Of a stretch of DNA of 64,000 bases, positions 21,633 to 31,621 are shown one piece after another. The translations under genes were made by a program, and so were the position numbers. How positions within the stretch are numbered: position 1 is the first letter of the stretch; each line of letters opens with the position of its first letter. Source of the stretch: Emiliania huxleyi CCMP1516 (Eukaryota; Haptophyta; Isochrysidales; Noelaerhabdaceae); assembly GCF_000372725.1 (NCBI RefSeq), contig NW_005200902.1, positions 25,180-89,179 of the forward strand, given 5' to 3'. Under the pieces are notes generated by a model. That model did no database searches. It saw only the letters and a list, made by a program, of their open reading frames with translations, and was not told where the DNA came from.

Positions 21633-21751
21633 AGGGTGGGCGACGGCTAGCGCACCACACACCTCTCCTTAAAATCCCTGTGTGGTGGCGGCGTGCCGTC
21701 CTCCCATCCCTCCCTTGGGTTGTCTGTTTTCTTTCTTTCTTTTACACTGGG
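21633..21751 (+). repeat. Dispersed repeat family, full copy a
   Basis: About 110 bp, from AGGGTGGGCGACGGCTAG through CCTTAAAATCCCTGTGTGG and CCTCCCATCCCTCCC to TTGGGTTGTCTGTTTTCTTT. It is nearly identical to 52535-52643, with a partial copy at 41717-41770 and a degenerate one at 12790-12842. A short internal repeat of GGGTTGTCTGTT follows at 21770. No terminal inverted repeat is obvious. It could be the end of a larger mobile element or a repeated 5'/3' region. Confidence 0.85.
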
Positions 21752-22048
21752 TTGTCTGTTCTCTTTCTTTTACACTGGGCACGGGACTGGCGCGCACTGG
21801 CACTAACACAGGTACACCACGGGAGCCGCCTAAGCGACTCCCGCGAGGACGGCGAGGCACTTAGCTCCGTGCACTCGACCGCCCTAGGCGGCCTCGCCGT
21901 GACTCAACCACCGCCGACCCGATCACCTGGCGTCTCTAGGCCGCAGCTCGCGCAGTTCCTCCAACGTCTTCTGGCCGAGCGCGGATTTATCTACCGCTGC
22001 GGCTCGCTCGTCCTAGATGTGGAGATCTAGTCTCTTGTTCATACGTCA

Positions 22049-22970
22049 ATGGAAGTCGTGAAACGCACGTGGCCTTGCGCCGCTGCTCGCCGTCTCTTCA
22101 CACCCCCCTGCCCCGCAGGCCCCTCCTCCTCAGCCTGGCGGGGCGGCTGCCTGCCCTCCTCCGGCGGAGGAAGAGTCGCCTGCCTGGCGGGCCAGGCGGT
22201 GCGCACTCCCCCGTTCGACCTTGGCGGACTCACCTCTCACATCGTCCGACCCCGCCGCGCCTGGACGGTGCGAGACGTGAACGCATCTCCTCACAGCGGA
22301 CCGGCTGTGAACAGGTCCACGCCGTCGCGCCAGACGGGCGGCACGGGGGTGTGAGGCGGGAGGGTCGCGGCCCGCTGCTGGGCAGCCCAGCCGTTAAAGT
22401 GAGCTCCCCCCTCCCTCAGGCCCGCGCCGGGAGGGCCGCCGCTTGCTAGAGCAGACCTACCACGCCGCCCTGCACGCCGCCGCCGAGGCGCGCCGCAGGG
22501 AGCCTCGCCCTCCGCTCTGGTTCACACCCTTCTTCTCTATGCTTCACACCCTTCGTTTCTAGGCGCACGCAGGGAGCCTCGCCCTCCCCTCGATCGGCTG
22601 CGGCGTCAACGGTTGGCCGCCCCGCCACGCCGCGTCGGCCGCCTTCGGCGCGTTCGAGGCTCTGCTCTCCTCGCCGCCGAACAGAGGCGCTCTGGCGAGC
22701 GTCGACTTTGTGCTGCGCGAACAGGCGAATCTAGGCGAATTTGGGTGAATCTCGACGAATCTCGGCCAAACCGACACGTTGTTTGTGATCGGCAAGCAGG
22801 GCGCATGGGAGGCGTGGCTGGCGGAGGCGAGAGGGCGGTACGGCGCGCCAGAGCTCGAGCAGGAGAGGGCAGGAGAGTGTCCTCCTGACAGCGGGCACGG
22901 CGATGTGTTTGTCTGGCGTGTGGCGACAGCCGGCGTCGCGGCAAGGGTCGGCTACCAGGGTGAGATGTGA
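22049..22970 (+). CDS. Macro-domain protein (ADP-ribose binding)
   Basis: Macro domains bind ADP-ribose or remove it from proteins. Spliced exons fit the C-terminal two-thirds of the fold: CLAGQAVRTPPFDLGGLTSH (exon to 22243), IVHAVAPDGRHG (22315-22348), PRREGRRLLEQTYHAALHAA (22420-22487), and AHAGSLALPSIGCGVNGWPP (from 22563). The last contains the Gly-rich loop (SIGCGVNG) that contacts ADP-ribose and is followed by the strand VDFVLRE. A final exon reads FVIGKQGAWEAWLAEARG, ending at 22970. Introns are GT-AG, GT-AG and GC-AG, each with an exon copy at its ends; 22494-22513 and 22568-22587 are 20/20 identical. The start at 22049 is provisional. The N-terminal NAAN-type loop was not found, so upstream exons may be missing (an open frame ends at 22030) or the protein is short. 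Confidence 0.6.
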
Positions 22971-23834
22971 GAAGGGTAATAAAATAAATAATCACGGACA
23001 GCTCTCTTCTGTGACGTGTGAGCTATGGGTAAAAAGGAACAGGTCCCTGCCCGTGCGATCTTTGTGCAGGGTTCTTTGTGGGTGTGGTCGGCGACTAGCC
23101 GGGGTCGTCCTCCCGGGGGACTAGCACTACGGCTCTAGCCGTCTTCCACATGGTCCCTCGGGTTCCTGCTGCTCCTATTCTCTGGTAGAACGGGTACGAG
23201 ATGTATGTAGGGAGTATTCGCAAAGAGGAGCCCCGCGCACGCACGACTCCGCAGGAGAAACCCCTCCCGCCCGTGCTTGCGCAGCGCAGCCTCCTCCTAA
23301 TCTCTTCGTACATCCTCCTGCACTGATCTCCGCGCAAAGTCCTGCTCCCTCCCTCGTCTCGCCCTCCGCGTTTGCTCCGCCTCCCCGTCTTCTGCCCTGC
23401 GAGAGGGGGGGGCATGTCCCTTCCCAGTTTTTCATGCACCCGCTCGCGAACACTTTATTTGTACCTTCTTTTTCATGTAAAATTCTTTTTCATTGAGCAC
23501 TATTGTGTCAGGTGCACCGAGACGGAAGAGACGCGGCCTGGCGGTGGCGCCCTGGCCTCACAGCAGCAAGGCATGCGAGCGCCACGGGCTCTACGTTTCC
23601 TTGGAGGGTTTTCTTTTGGGTACAACATATGTACATAATCGGTCTGAGGGATTAGGCTTTCGCGTTCAGGGTTGCGCCCATTCATGCCCAGCGCGACAAA
23701 GTGCCACTGCCACTCCGCGTTGCCCGAGCTTCAAAGTTCATCGCGCGCCTTGAATGAGCGCGAGCCTGCGCCGGTGTAGAGCAGGCTAGGGGTCTAGCGA
23801 CAAGCGAGACGCCACGGTAGTAAGCAAATTGCAG
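22971..23834. other. Intergenic region
   Basis: I see no supported gene. GTAAAATTCTTTTTCATTG at about 23477 resembles the putative promoter motif but has no recognised gene after it. The DNA from 23000 to 23500 is mixed in composition without a clear frame. Confidence 0.4.
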
Positions 23835-24416
23835 TCAGAGAAGGTTCGAGACGCGTGGGCGTCGCGGCGGAGACGATGGGCCCGCTGGGAAGAACCTGCG
23901 AGGCTGCCTGGGTGGCAGCGGAGGCAGAGGGCTGGGCGAAAGAAAGGATCGAGGCTGTCTCGGTGGCATGGGAGGCAGGGGCAGCGGTCTCGGCGGCTGC
24001 AGAGCCCTTGGTGGCGGCGGCGCGAGTGCTCTCGCACAGCACATGTCGCCGTCGTAGCCCGCTCTGTTCGCATAGCACGAGCGCTGGCAGAACTTCTGCT
24101 TCGCCCAGTTTTCGTTGTGCTTGCAGAGCTTCTCGTATGCATAGGGATACTGGCCACAGACCAAGTCGTTGCTCTGCATGTAGTTGTTCCGCTCGTCCGT
24201 GCACTCTGTGCAGGGCGTGGGAGGCGGCGCGGCGCAGCACACGTCGCCGTCGTAGCCCGCTCCGTTCGCATAGCACGAGCGCTGGCAGAACTTCTGCTTC
24301 GCCCAGTTTTCGTTGTGCTTGCAGAGCTTCTCGTATGCATAGGGATACTGGCCACAGACCAAGTCGTTGCTCTGCATGTAGTTGTTCCGCTCGTCCGTGC
24401 ACTCTGTGCACTCTGC
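23835..24416 (-). CDS. Tandem ShK-like Cys-rich modules with Pro-rich tail
   Basis: Two almost identical Cys-rich modules (CTECTDERNNYMQSNDLVCG, then YAYEKLCKHNENWAKQKFCQ and RSCYANGAGYDGDVCC) are joined by APPPTP and followed by a Pro-rich tail. Cys number and spacing resemble an expanded ShK/SXC module, so an extracellular role is likely. The 5' end is unclear. An upstream in-frame stop precedes the first module, and a signal-like N-terminus in another frame (MVGREAAITVVPRGRVA, about 24508) would need a splice or a 2-nt frame change. I list only the well-supported part. The two modules differ by a handful of bases over about 175 bp, far closer than expected for old repeats. Confidence 0.5.
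   Translation of the reverse strand, partial: AECTECTDERNNYMQSNDLVCGQYPYAYEKLCKHNENWAKQKFCQRSCYANGAGYDGDVCCAAPPPTPCTECTDERNNYMQSNDLVCGQYPYAYEKLCKHNENWAKQKFCQRSCYANRAGYDGDMCCARALAPPPPRALQPPRPLPLPPMPPRQPRSFLSPSPLPPLPPRQPRRFFPAGPSSPPRRPRVSNLL
24041..24413. repeat. 198-bp direct tandem duplication
   Basis: Two copies offset by exactly 198 bp (66 codons), starting at 24041 and 24239, nearly identical over about 175 bp. The unit equals one Cys-rich module plus linker, so the duplication keeps the reading frame. Confidence 0.9.
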
Positions 24417-24609
24417 TCGCTCTCACCGCCACCAGCGAGCGCCGGACCGCAGCCCGGGGCCACGCGGCCGCGGGGCACCACCGTGATGGCGGCCTCGCGG
24501 CCGACCATCGCTCCCGACGGGTGCCACATTTGTGCGGAAAGCTGGAAAGCAGCGGAAAGTGGGAAATTTCTTTGATACCTTATAGAGTAAGCCCAATCCG
24601 AATAGTTGG

Positions 24610-25650
24610 TTGCCGCGCGACCTACCTGGGAAGAACCGCGAGAACTTGTTTAGCATGCGCTGGAATGCGCCCGCGTCAGCAGGGGCCAGCCGGCGGCCCG
24701 CGTCCGATGTCCGCATCTTCGTCTCGGCTGCACTGTACGGCAACGCGGACATCATGCTGCGTCTGCTCGCCGACGTCGAGAGGCATATCGCACCTGCGCT
24801 CACTGTGCTCCACGTCTCTGTTGGCAGCCACCTCAACGAATCTCGCCTGATTGCTGGACGGCAGCTGCTCAACCCAGAGAGCCTCAGGATCATGAGATAT
24901 TCCGGGGCGGGCAGGCTCGCTGCGCATCTGCGAAATTGGGCTCATCTTGAGCGCCATCTCGCCACGCGTGAGCCCGCGCGCAGCCATGATAAGGTGGCCT
25001 TCCTCGCAGCCAACTAGCGCCTCTTCCGCGATTGCCGTCCCCACATTATGGCGCACGAGATGTCCTTTTCACTCGGCCAGACGACCGACTTTCGTTTCAA
25101 TCAACGTTTCCCGCTACTTTATCCGTCGAGCGAGTGGGAGATGCTCTCTCGCAGAGTCGCTGGGAACGACGACAGATTCTTCCAGAACAACGGAGAGCAC
25201 CGCCACTTTGTGCGCTTTATGCGGAATCTCAGTGCTCAGGCCATCGATGCGGGCTGGCGGCAATCACCTCTCACTTACATGCCACACGAGGGCAGCTTCT
25301 ACCCAGTCTGGCTTCTGCGGCAGTTCGCAATTTCCGTCTACAACGGGAGCGTGATCTTCAATTCGCATGCCACTCTTGAAGGTGGGAGCTGTGGCTGGCA
25401 CTGCAGATATCCCGAAGAGCAGCTGCTACCCACCTTTGTCTGGCAGCGCCATCCACAGCTATTGCGCGAGCGGCGCAACGGGCCACCGTTTGTCTCGCGT
25501 GCTTGGGTGATCAAGAGGCCACACACAGCGGCAGAGGCCTTCGCGTTGTCCAACCTTTCCAAGCCTGCGCGGAGCTACATCTGCGGGCTCAAGCTGTCCA
25601 CTATGCAAATTTACACGCTTCCAGAAGGTACTCACGACTTTGGGGGGTAG
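24610..25650 (+). pseudogene. Unknown (glycosyltransferase-like?) ORF with one in-frame TAG
   Basis: A single frame runs from MPRDLPGKNRENLFSMRWNA at 24610 to the stop at 25648-25650, interrupted only by a TAG at 25015-25017. The sequence on both sides of the TAG reads as one protein: VAFLAAN before it and RLFRDCRPHIMAHEMSFS after it. A CAG to TAG change, read-through, or a sequencing error would explain this. Segments such as DIMLRLLADVERHIAPALTV, LHVSVGSHLN, YMPHEGSFYPVWLLR, NGSVIFNSHATLEGG and VSRAWVIKRPHTAAEAF give the feel of a secretory-pathway glycosyltransferase of the core-2/I-branching kind, but I cannot name a family motif. Composition is less GC-extreme than the surroundings. No intron is needed. 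Function unknown. Confidence 0.5.
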
Positions 25651-25933
25651 TGCCGTGCGAGATTTTTGGTGCGGTAGTTGAAATGGGTGTCACACACACT
25701 GCGAACTACGTGTCAGTGATAGAGGCTAATGAAGCATAATGCCTCTCGTCCGGTCTAGTCAGCTCCTCGAAAATGCAGTCAATTGCTCTACAATATAACT
25801 GCTTCGGTGTACAGTTTAAATTAGTTAGTTAGTTAGTTTCCATGTGTACATACTGTCGCGGCCTAAAAAGTCTGTGCATGTTGTCGGGGACACGATCCCG
25901 GCGTGAACACAACTAACTGACGGATCCGCTTCT

Positions 25934-25972
25934 GACAGTGGCACGCACCGCGCTGTGGCGCGTGCCACTGTC
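25934..25972. terminator. Perfect 13-bp hairpin
   Basis: GACAGTGGCACGC (25934-25946) and its exact complement (25960-25972) flank a 13-base loop. It lies 280 bp past the preceding ORF and before the golgin gene. It might be an mRNA 3'-end structure or a relic of a small inverted-repeat element; nothing else identifies it. Confidence 0.35.
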
Positions 25973-26433
25973 TTTGTTTGAAGTTAAAAGTCGAATCAGA
26001 GCGCCGTCGGCGTTGTCCCCCGATTTTCTCCCCCGGACCGCCCGTCCGGGACCGCTCCGGGACGCACGCCGGCGAAGCACCATCAAGCTGCTGTACGGCC
26101 CCGGCATCGCCTTCCAAGGCTTAGCTAGACTGAGAGATATTGTGCACATGGTTGGTCTCTACAATATATACACTGACACTTCACCTCCCAGAGCTCGTCC
26201 CGGTCCGCCACGGCCATCCTCGGCCTCCGGAGGGCCCCCGGCCGCGGCGCGGTGCGGCGGCGTCACAAATCCGAACGCAGAGCACCGGGACGCGGTCGGG
26301 CGATCTGAGGCCCAGGTAGGCGTATGCATTGCCCATTCGGGGCTATCACCTGGACCTATCAACAGGCGCCTGCGGCGCCGTGGTCACGAGGTGTTGTTCA
26401 CAGCTGCCCAACCATTCATGCAGCACAGTAAAC

Positions 26434-26517
26434 ATGCGCAGCCTCCCGCTCGACCTGCCGCTCTCCCTTGACAGAGATGCGCAGCCTCCCGCTCGACCTG
26501 CCGCTCTCCCTTGACAG
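26434..26517. repeat. 43-bp tandem duplication at a start codon
   Basis: Two copies of a 41-bp segment, each beginning ATGCGCAGCCTCCCGCTCGA and ending CTTGACAG, are offset by 43 bp (26434 and 26477). Both copies carry the golgin start codon. Copy 1 ends in an AG that could act as splice acceptor, so copy 1 plus spacer could be removed as an intron, or the upstream ATG could be a 5'UTR decoy. Confidence 0.9.
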
Positions 26518-28458
26518 ACTCAACGCGGAGCTCAAGAAGATTGGCGATGCGGCGCAGCACGCCGTCGAGAGCCAGATCAACGAATTCAAGGCCGAGGCGG
26601 AGAAGGCCGAGGCGGATGTCGGGTTGTGGAAGCAAGAGGGCGCGTTGGCGGCCGCCGCTTCCTCCTCCTCCGCGGCGGCACCCGCGAGCGGCGCCTCGGC
26701 ACTCGAGGCGGACGTGGAGGCGGCGATCGCAGCGTCCCGCTGCAGATCACCGCCTCGGCCGGCGGCTGGCGACGACGGCGAAGACTCTGCCGCGGGTAGC
26801 GCCACCCTCTCTCCGAGTGGTGCGGCGGCGGCCGCCGGCGTGCTGCCTCCGTCGCTGCCGGCGCAGCCGCTCTGCGCGCCCACCAAGGCGGCGCTCTTCT
26901 GCGCGGCGATGCCTCCGCCCCTCTCTCCCTCGAGCCTGCAGGCCGTCGCGGCGGCGAGGAGGGCGGCCAACGCGCGCGTTGAGTCGGCGGGGGGTGGTGG
27001 CGGCGGCAGCGCTCAAGGAGGTGCTCGCAGCAGCAGTGGCGGCAGCGGAGGCGGTGGCGGCATGGGGTGCGGCGGCGGCATGGATGGCGGCGGCAGCGTC
27101 GGGCTGGCTCCATGGGAGGTGCGCTGATGGGTCTTGATCGCCGATCTCGAGGCTGAGGAGCATTGTGAATCACGAATCAGTCACGACTCACAAGGTGCGC
27201 CTGCGGGGTTTGATAGCAGAGCTCGAGGCGGAGGAAGGAGCGGAGCAGGGCGGAGGCGGAGGGCGATCTTACGTCCTACTTCACCTGCGCGCGCTGCAGG
27301 ACGAGGTGGGGCGGGAGATCATGATCTCCGCAGATCTCCTTTGGGGGGGAGTGCGTCTCACGGCGTCCCACTTGTGCAGGTCGGCGAGGCCATGGGGGCG
27401 GCGGCGGGCGCGGGCGGAGGAGGCGAGGCGGCGGCGGAGGAGGCGGCGGGGGAGGACGCGGCGCTGCAGGCCGAGGCCCTCGTGCTCAGCGAGAGTAACC
27501 TCGGGTCATCTCGGGTGACCTCGGGTGATCTCGCAGGCCGAGGCACTCGAGGCGCTGAGCGACCACGCCGAGGCGCTGCACGACGCGCTGTCCCGCACCA
27601 GACTCACGTCTAGTACTCTATCACTAGTAATGACGAGCCAGGCGCTGCACGTGGCGCTGTGCCGAACAGAGGCGGAGGCGCAGCGGCGGATTGCGCAGGC
27701 GGAGGCGGCGGCGGAGAGCGACCTTCGCAGGGCGGAGGCAGAGGCGGCGGAGCAGGCGGGCCGGCTCGCGGCGGCGGCGAGGAGAGAGGCAGAGAGCGTC
27801 GCAGCGGCGGAGCGGCTGGAGGCGGAGTTGCGCCGGGTGAGCGAGAGGGCGGCGGCGGCGTTGCGGGAGGCGGAGCAGGCGAGCGCGAGGCTGGAGGGGC
27901 GGCGGATCTCGGCGGATCTCGGCGGATCTCGGCGGATCTCGGCGGATCTCGGCGGATCTCGGTTGCAGGCGAGCGCGAGGCTGGAGGGGCGGCTGAAGGA
28001 GGCGGAGGCGGAGGCGGAGGCGAGCCGTGCGGAGAGGGCGGCGGTCGAGGCGAGAGCGAGCCAGGCGCGGCGCGAGGCGGACGCGGCGGTGGCGCAAGAG
28101 AGCGGCGGCTGGCGCGAGGAGCGGGCGTATGTGCGCACGCTGATGATCCGGTACATGGAGCTCGAGTCAGAGCACGAGGCGCTCTTCCCCGCCATCACCC
28201 CCGGCCACGGTGCTGCACACACGCGAATTCATCAGTACCTCCGAACGCGCAATCAATTAGGCGCTCTTCCCCGCCATCGCCACGGTGCTGCATTTGACGC
28301 GCGACGAGGTTGCGAGGATCCGCGCCGCGCAGGAGGCGCACGCGTCGGCTACCTCTGTGTGGGGGCGCACGGTGCGCGTCGGCTCCTCTCTCTGGGGCGC
28401 GGCGAGCGAGGTGGCGACGGAGGTGTCGAAATACCGCACGCAGCAGGGCGGCTCGTGA
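26477..28458 (+). CDS. Coiled-coil golgin with C-terminal GRIP-type domain
   Basis: Probably a trans-Golgi tether. The N-terminus (SLDRLNAELKKIGDAAQHAV) is helical, then comes an Ala/Gly/Ser-rich linker to about 27118, then long Ala/Glu/Arg coiled coil (ALHVALCRTEAEAQRRIAQA, SERAAAALREAEQASARLEG). The C-terminal exons give YVRTLMIRYMELESEHEALF, PAIATVLHLTRDEVARIR, a good match to the GRIP/GRAB pattern that binds Arl/Arf GTPases. A tail follows (SLWGAASEVATEVSKYRTQQ). Introns I place: 27119-27194 (GT-AG), one near 27309-27380, 27470-27536 (GC-AG), 27573-27641 (GC-AG), 27879-27968 (GC-AG) and 28179-28260 (GC-AG). All five precisely placed ones carry exon copies, including a 28/28 identity around 27879-27968. 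Two of them are multiples of 3 and open, so unspliced forms would also translate. Confidence 0.75.
27903..27962. repeat. 10-bp GGCGGATCTC satellite inside a golgin intron
   Basis: About six perfect copies of a 10-bp unit lie between two identical 28-bp copies of exon sequence (27876-27903 and 27966-27993). The array makes up most of the 90-bp intron. Confidence 0.9.
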
Positions 28459-29048
28459 CGCCGGACGGGAGTGATAGAAGCGATTGAGTGTCGAGGAAGG
28501 GAGTGACCGCCGCGCGCCGGCACCCCCCCTGTATGCTGTATCTGGCTGGCCTGCTGGCAGCGATCTCTGGCGCGCCACGCTCTCGCGTGTGGGCATTCCT
28601 TTTTGAAAACATGCAGAAAATCCAAATCCAGAAATACGAGGAGGTCGGTGGGGAGGTCGAGGAGGCGGACGGGCGGCATGCGGGGCGAGGGGGCGGTGGT
28701 GGCGGCGGCAGCGCGAGCGGCGGCGCGGCGGGGTGGAGCCATATATGTGTGCCTCTCCGGCGGCTGTCGCCTTGGCCCCCGCGGCCACCTCCGCCCGGAC
28801 CGACTTTGAGGCCGCTGCAGCCCAACCCACGACAGCGCTGAGTGGCGTCAGCGGACTTTTTTCAGAGATATCGGTGTCGAAACACCGCTCTGACAGCGCT
28901 CACAGCTGAGCGCCTTCGTTGTTAATCTCTACTGTATCGAGGTTCTCGCGAGCTGGATATCCTTTGGCCGCGTTGGGCAGCGAGGATTGGTGTGACGCAG
29001 TGGGGGAGAAAAGAAAAACGACTGGCTTCGCCACGCGCCGCAAAATCA
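28459..29048. other. Intergenic region
   Basis: No gene is supported between the golgin stop and 29049. It contains copy 2 of the dispersed repeat (28937-28998). Confidence 0.4.
28937..28998 (+). repeat. Dispersed repeat, copy 2
   Basis: Same element as 6994-7048, in opposite orientation, with only a few substitutions (core TATCCTTTGGCCGCGTTGGG). It ends about 50 bp before the ankyrin-like ORF start, just as copy 1 lies just before the SET gene, but in the reverse direction relative to transcription. Confidence 0.8.
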
Positions 29049-29380
29049 TGATGCCCTTTGCCGCGTTGAAGGACGTCGTAGAGGCGTTAGGGGCTGGGCG
29101 AGGCGACGAGGCGGCGGTGCTGGCGTGGCTCGACAGCGGCGGGCGGGTCAACGCGACTTGCGGGGAGGGCGAGATGAGTGGCGTCACTGTGCTGATGCTC
29201 GCCGCCGGCAACGGCCCCAGCGCAATTGGACGCGTCCGGCGTGCGGCAGGCCATCGAGAGGTCGAGGTGCGGGCACTGCTGCCGGAGCTGACGGAGAGAG
29301 TGTGCGAGGCTCGCGGCACGGGCGCTGGCACGTCGCGTCACGTGCGCGGGCAGGCAGCGCAGCGCTGCGGTGATCAGTAA
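29049..29380 (+). pseudogene. Ankyrin-like N-terminal fragment
   Basis: MMPFAALKDVVEALGAGRGD, AVLAWLDSGGRVNATCGEGE and VTVLMLAAGNG look like the first helices of an ankyrin-repeat protein. After AAGNG the repeat pattern stops and the frame reads through the antisense of the exostosin-like gene's 3' end to 29380. A truncated copy, or a true gene whose later exons are not recognisable, both fit. I favour a fragment. Confidence 0.4.
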
Positions 29381-30847
29381 GTTCTCGGCCACTCGGGAGC
29401 CATTCATGTTCCAGATCAGATCACGGCGGTGGCGGTTGGCGACGCGCTGCATGCGGTTCAGCACCGCGGGCGAGAGCTCGCTGAGGCTTCTCAGCGCGCT
29501 CGACGCACCTGCTGCACTCAAGAAGGGACGCTCGGCCATGGTGAAGGCCATCCTGCGCCACGGCACGAGACAGCTGAAGGGCAGTCCGACGGACCAGAGC
29601 TGGTCGGAGACGAACACCGAGAGGGCCCCCGCGGCGAGGCCATCATAGATCCGACGGGAGGAGGGCGAGTCGCCGCGAAGGACAAGGTTGAAACGCGCCC
29701 GCGCCATGAGCGACCTGAATGCGGGGTTGGAGCGGCCCGCGCGGCAGTTGGTGGTGATCCCGCCGCGGCACGGCGCAGGCGACCCGGGGAGCGAGAAGGC
29801 AGACGTAGGCGCCGGGGAAGCCGTCGAGCTGGGCCAGGGCCGCCTGCCGGAAGGCGTAGCCAAAGGTGCCGCGATTGTTAGCCCCTCCCTGGAAGTAGAA
29901 GCTCACGTCGCGCTCCGGGGCGGACGCCGACCGGAGGTGCGACTGCGCCGCCTCGTTGTAATTTGCCGTGTATGGCGAGACGACAGAGCAGCGCCAGAAG
30001 GCAGACTCGTCGTCGTGGCGGGTCTCCATATGGCCGACAATGGCATTCCGAAACGTACGCCGGAAAAAGTCGTTTGGCAGCTGGCCTTGCTTCGACCACC
30101 TGTGCGTGCAGGGGCGTGCCAGCAAGCGCAAAACGCGGTGACGCTGGGGACAGAACCTCGGAAATTCGTGTGGCGAACTTACGGGGCCTGCGCCGGCGGG
30201 CGCTGGGACAGCTTCCAGGAGTTGCACACGATGAGGTGGTCGGCCCCTTGGTGCCTTGCGTACTGCTCGGTGGAGGCGACCGCTGCTGCCGTGGCATCCA
30301 GCAGCCGCTGGTAATGCGTCCCGTTGCATGAGGTGCCAGCGACGGAAGGCTGCAGCGCGGCGTTGATGTACAGCGGCACAACGAATAGCAACGCGGTAGC
30401 GGGGTCGCGCACGCGCCAACGATGACCGCGCAGCTGGCTGAGGAAGTAGTGCTCACCCGAGTACTGATCCTCAGTGACCGTTTCACCGCGCAGCCCACGC
30501 GCACAAGGCTCGAACCACGTGCCATCGTCGATATTGGGCCCTTCGTACAGGAAGAAGGGCAGCTGGAGGCGTCCGCGGATATCCTCGTGGCGCTGATCTT
30601 CAACCGAGCCCTCCTCGGACTCAGCGTGTGGCAACCCCACGTCGCCCATCCTGATCGCTGCAGGGGAGTTCACTGTGAAAGTGCTGAACTGACTAGATTT
30701 TCTAAACAGTAGGACAGCTGAAGGACAGGTTCGCTCAAACGTCACAGTATCGTTTTGATGGCACTTGGCGGCACAAGATCTCCCGAGCCCAAGGCACCGT
30801 GATTGGTGTGAAGAGGCAGGTTCATGAGCTGGTTTGTCTGCTGCCAC
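29087..30847 (-). CDS. Exostosin-like glycosyltransferase (GT47)
   Basis: GT47 enzymes build cell-surface or wall polysaccharides in the Golgi. Exon 1 (30847-30183) has LPFFLYEGPNIDDGTWFEPC, SGEHYFLSQLRGHRWRVRDP, ALLFVVPLYINAAL and GADHLIVCNSWK, in the usual exostosin order. A GT-AG intron at 30182-30100 leads to an exon with RNAIVGHMETRHDDESAFWR, CSVVSPYTANYNEAAQSHLR and DVSFYFQGGANNRGTFGYAF. The C-terminal part (RARFNLVLRGDSPSSRRIYD, GLAAGALSVFVSDQLW, RRDLIWNMNGSRVAENLLIT) is the conserved nucleotide-sugar region. It is in a different frame, so a short intron or an indel lies around 29760-29800. The true stop is uncertain: the last 150 bases overlap the antisense ankyrin-like ORF and look non-conserved. 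I see no obvious N-terminal membrane anchor. Confidence 0.7.
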
Positions 30848-31621
30848 GCTCGAGCGAGCTCCTCAGCGCCCCCTCCTTCCATGGTCATGCCTGGCGGTGC
30901 TGGATAGCCCAGGCATATGTAATCCATGGCGAGAAGGCCAAGCAGGCGTGGCATCGTTACGTTTAGATCATGAGGGCTCACAACGACTTCGCGGCCGCAT
31001 CCATCCTTCTTCGTCGACCCACGATTCTTGGGCTCAAAGCTTTTGGGTGCCATGGCGAGAGGCAATCTGGTGTGCAAGAGGCTGCGCAGCCGACCACTGT
31101 GCACGGTACGGATCTTCGATTTCGTCGCACCCTCCACAACATTCCGCACCGACGCCGCCACCTGGCTGTTATGAGCTCTCGCCCAACCCCTGAAACTTAC
31201 CCCTAGAGGAGACTTTGGGGAGTGAGATAAGAATGATGGCGGACCCACATCGGCCCCCCATTTCGACAGACTTTATAGGCCCCACGAAGGACGCTGGATC
31301 GCATGGCGATCGATATGACATGGGCGCTCGAAAGGTCGTTACAGTATGTGTCAAGTACGCAATATGTTTGAACGGTGTGAACCGTTGTGAACCGTTCACG
31401 TGAACGGTTCGTTCACAGCCGGCCCGCGGTGCGATCTGGTTCACGTTCACGTTCACATGTGAACCGTTCACGTGAACGGTTCGTTCACTCGCCCGGTTGT
31501 GAACCGGAAGCCCTGTGCTGTAGTCTATGAACAACTAACTAAACTCCGGTAAAAGTAAGTCCGAAATTGCACCGCCGTCGTGGTGCGCGGCGCGCGGCGG
31601 CGCCACTCTCAATCACAGAGG
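30848..31621. other. Intergenic region between divergent genes
   Basis: No gene is supported. Besides the palindromes at 31389-31482 I see nothing specific. Confidence 0.4.
31389..31482. promoter_or_regulatory. Twin 22-bp palindromes GAACCGTTCACGTGAACGGTTC
   Basis: A perfect palindrome (half site GAACCGTTCAC, CACGTG centre) occurs at 31389-31410 and again, identical, at 31461-31482, with 72-bp spacing. Both sit in a shared 30-bp repeat, and extra half-sites (GTTCACGTTCACGTTCAC) lie between. They lie 140-230 bp upstream of the methyltransferase start. A dimeric transcription-factor site is the simplest reading; CACGTG is the bHLH/bZIP E/G-box core. Confidence 0.5.

Noticed and set aside
27659-28297. 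Gly-rich 212-residue ORF overlapping the golgin
   Set aside because: Frame shadow; the coiled-coil frame ends in a recognisable GRIP-type domain, this one does not.
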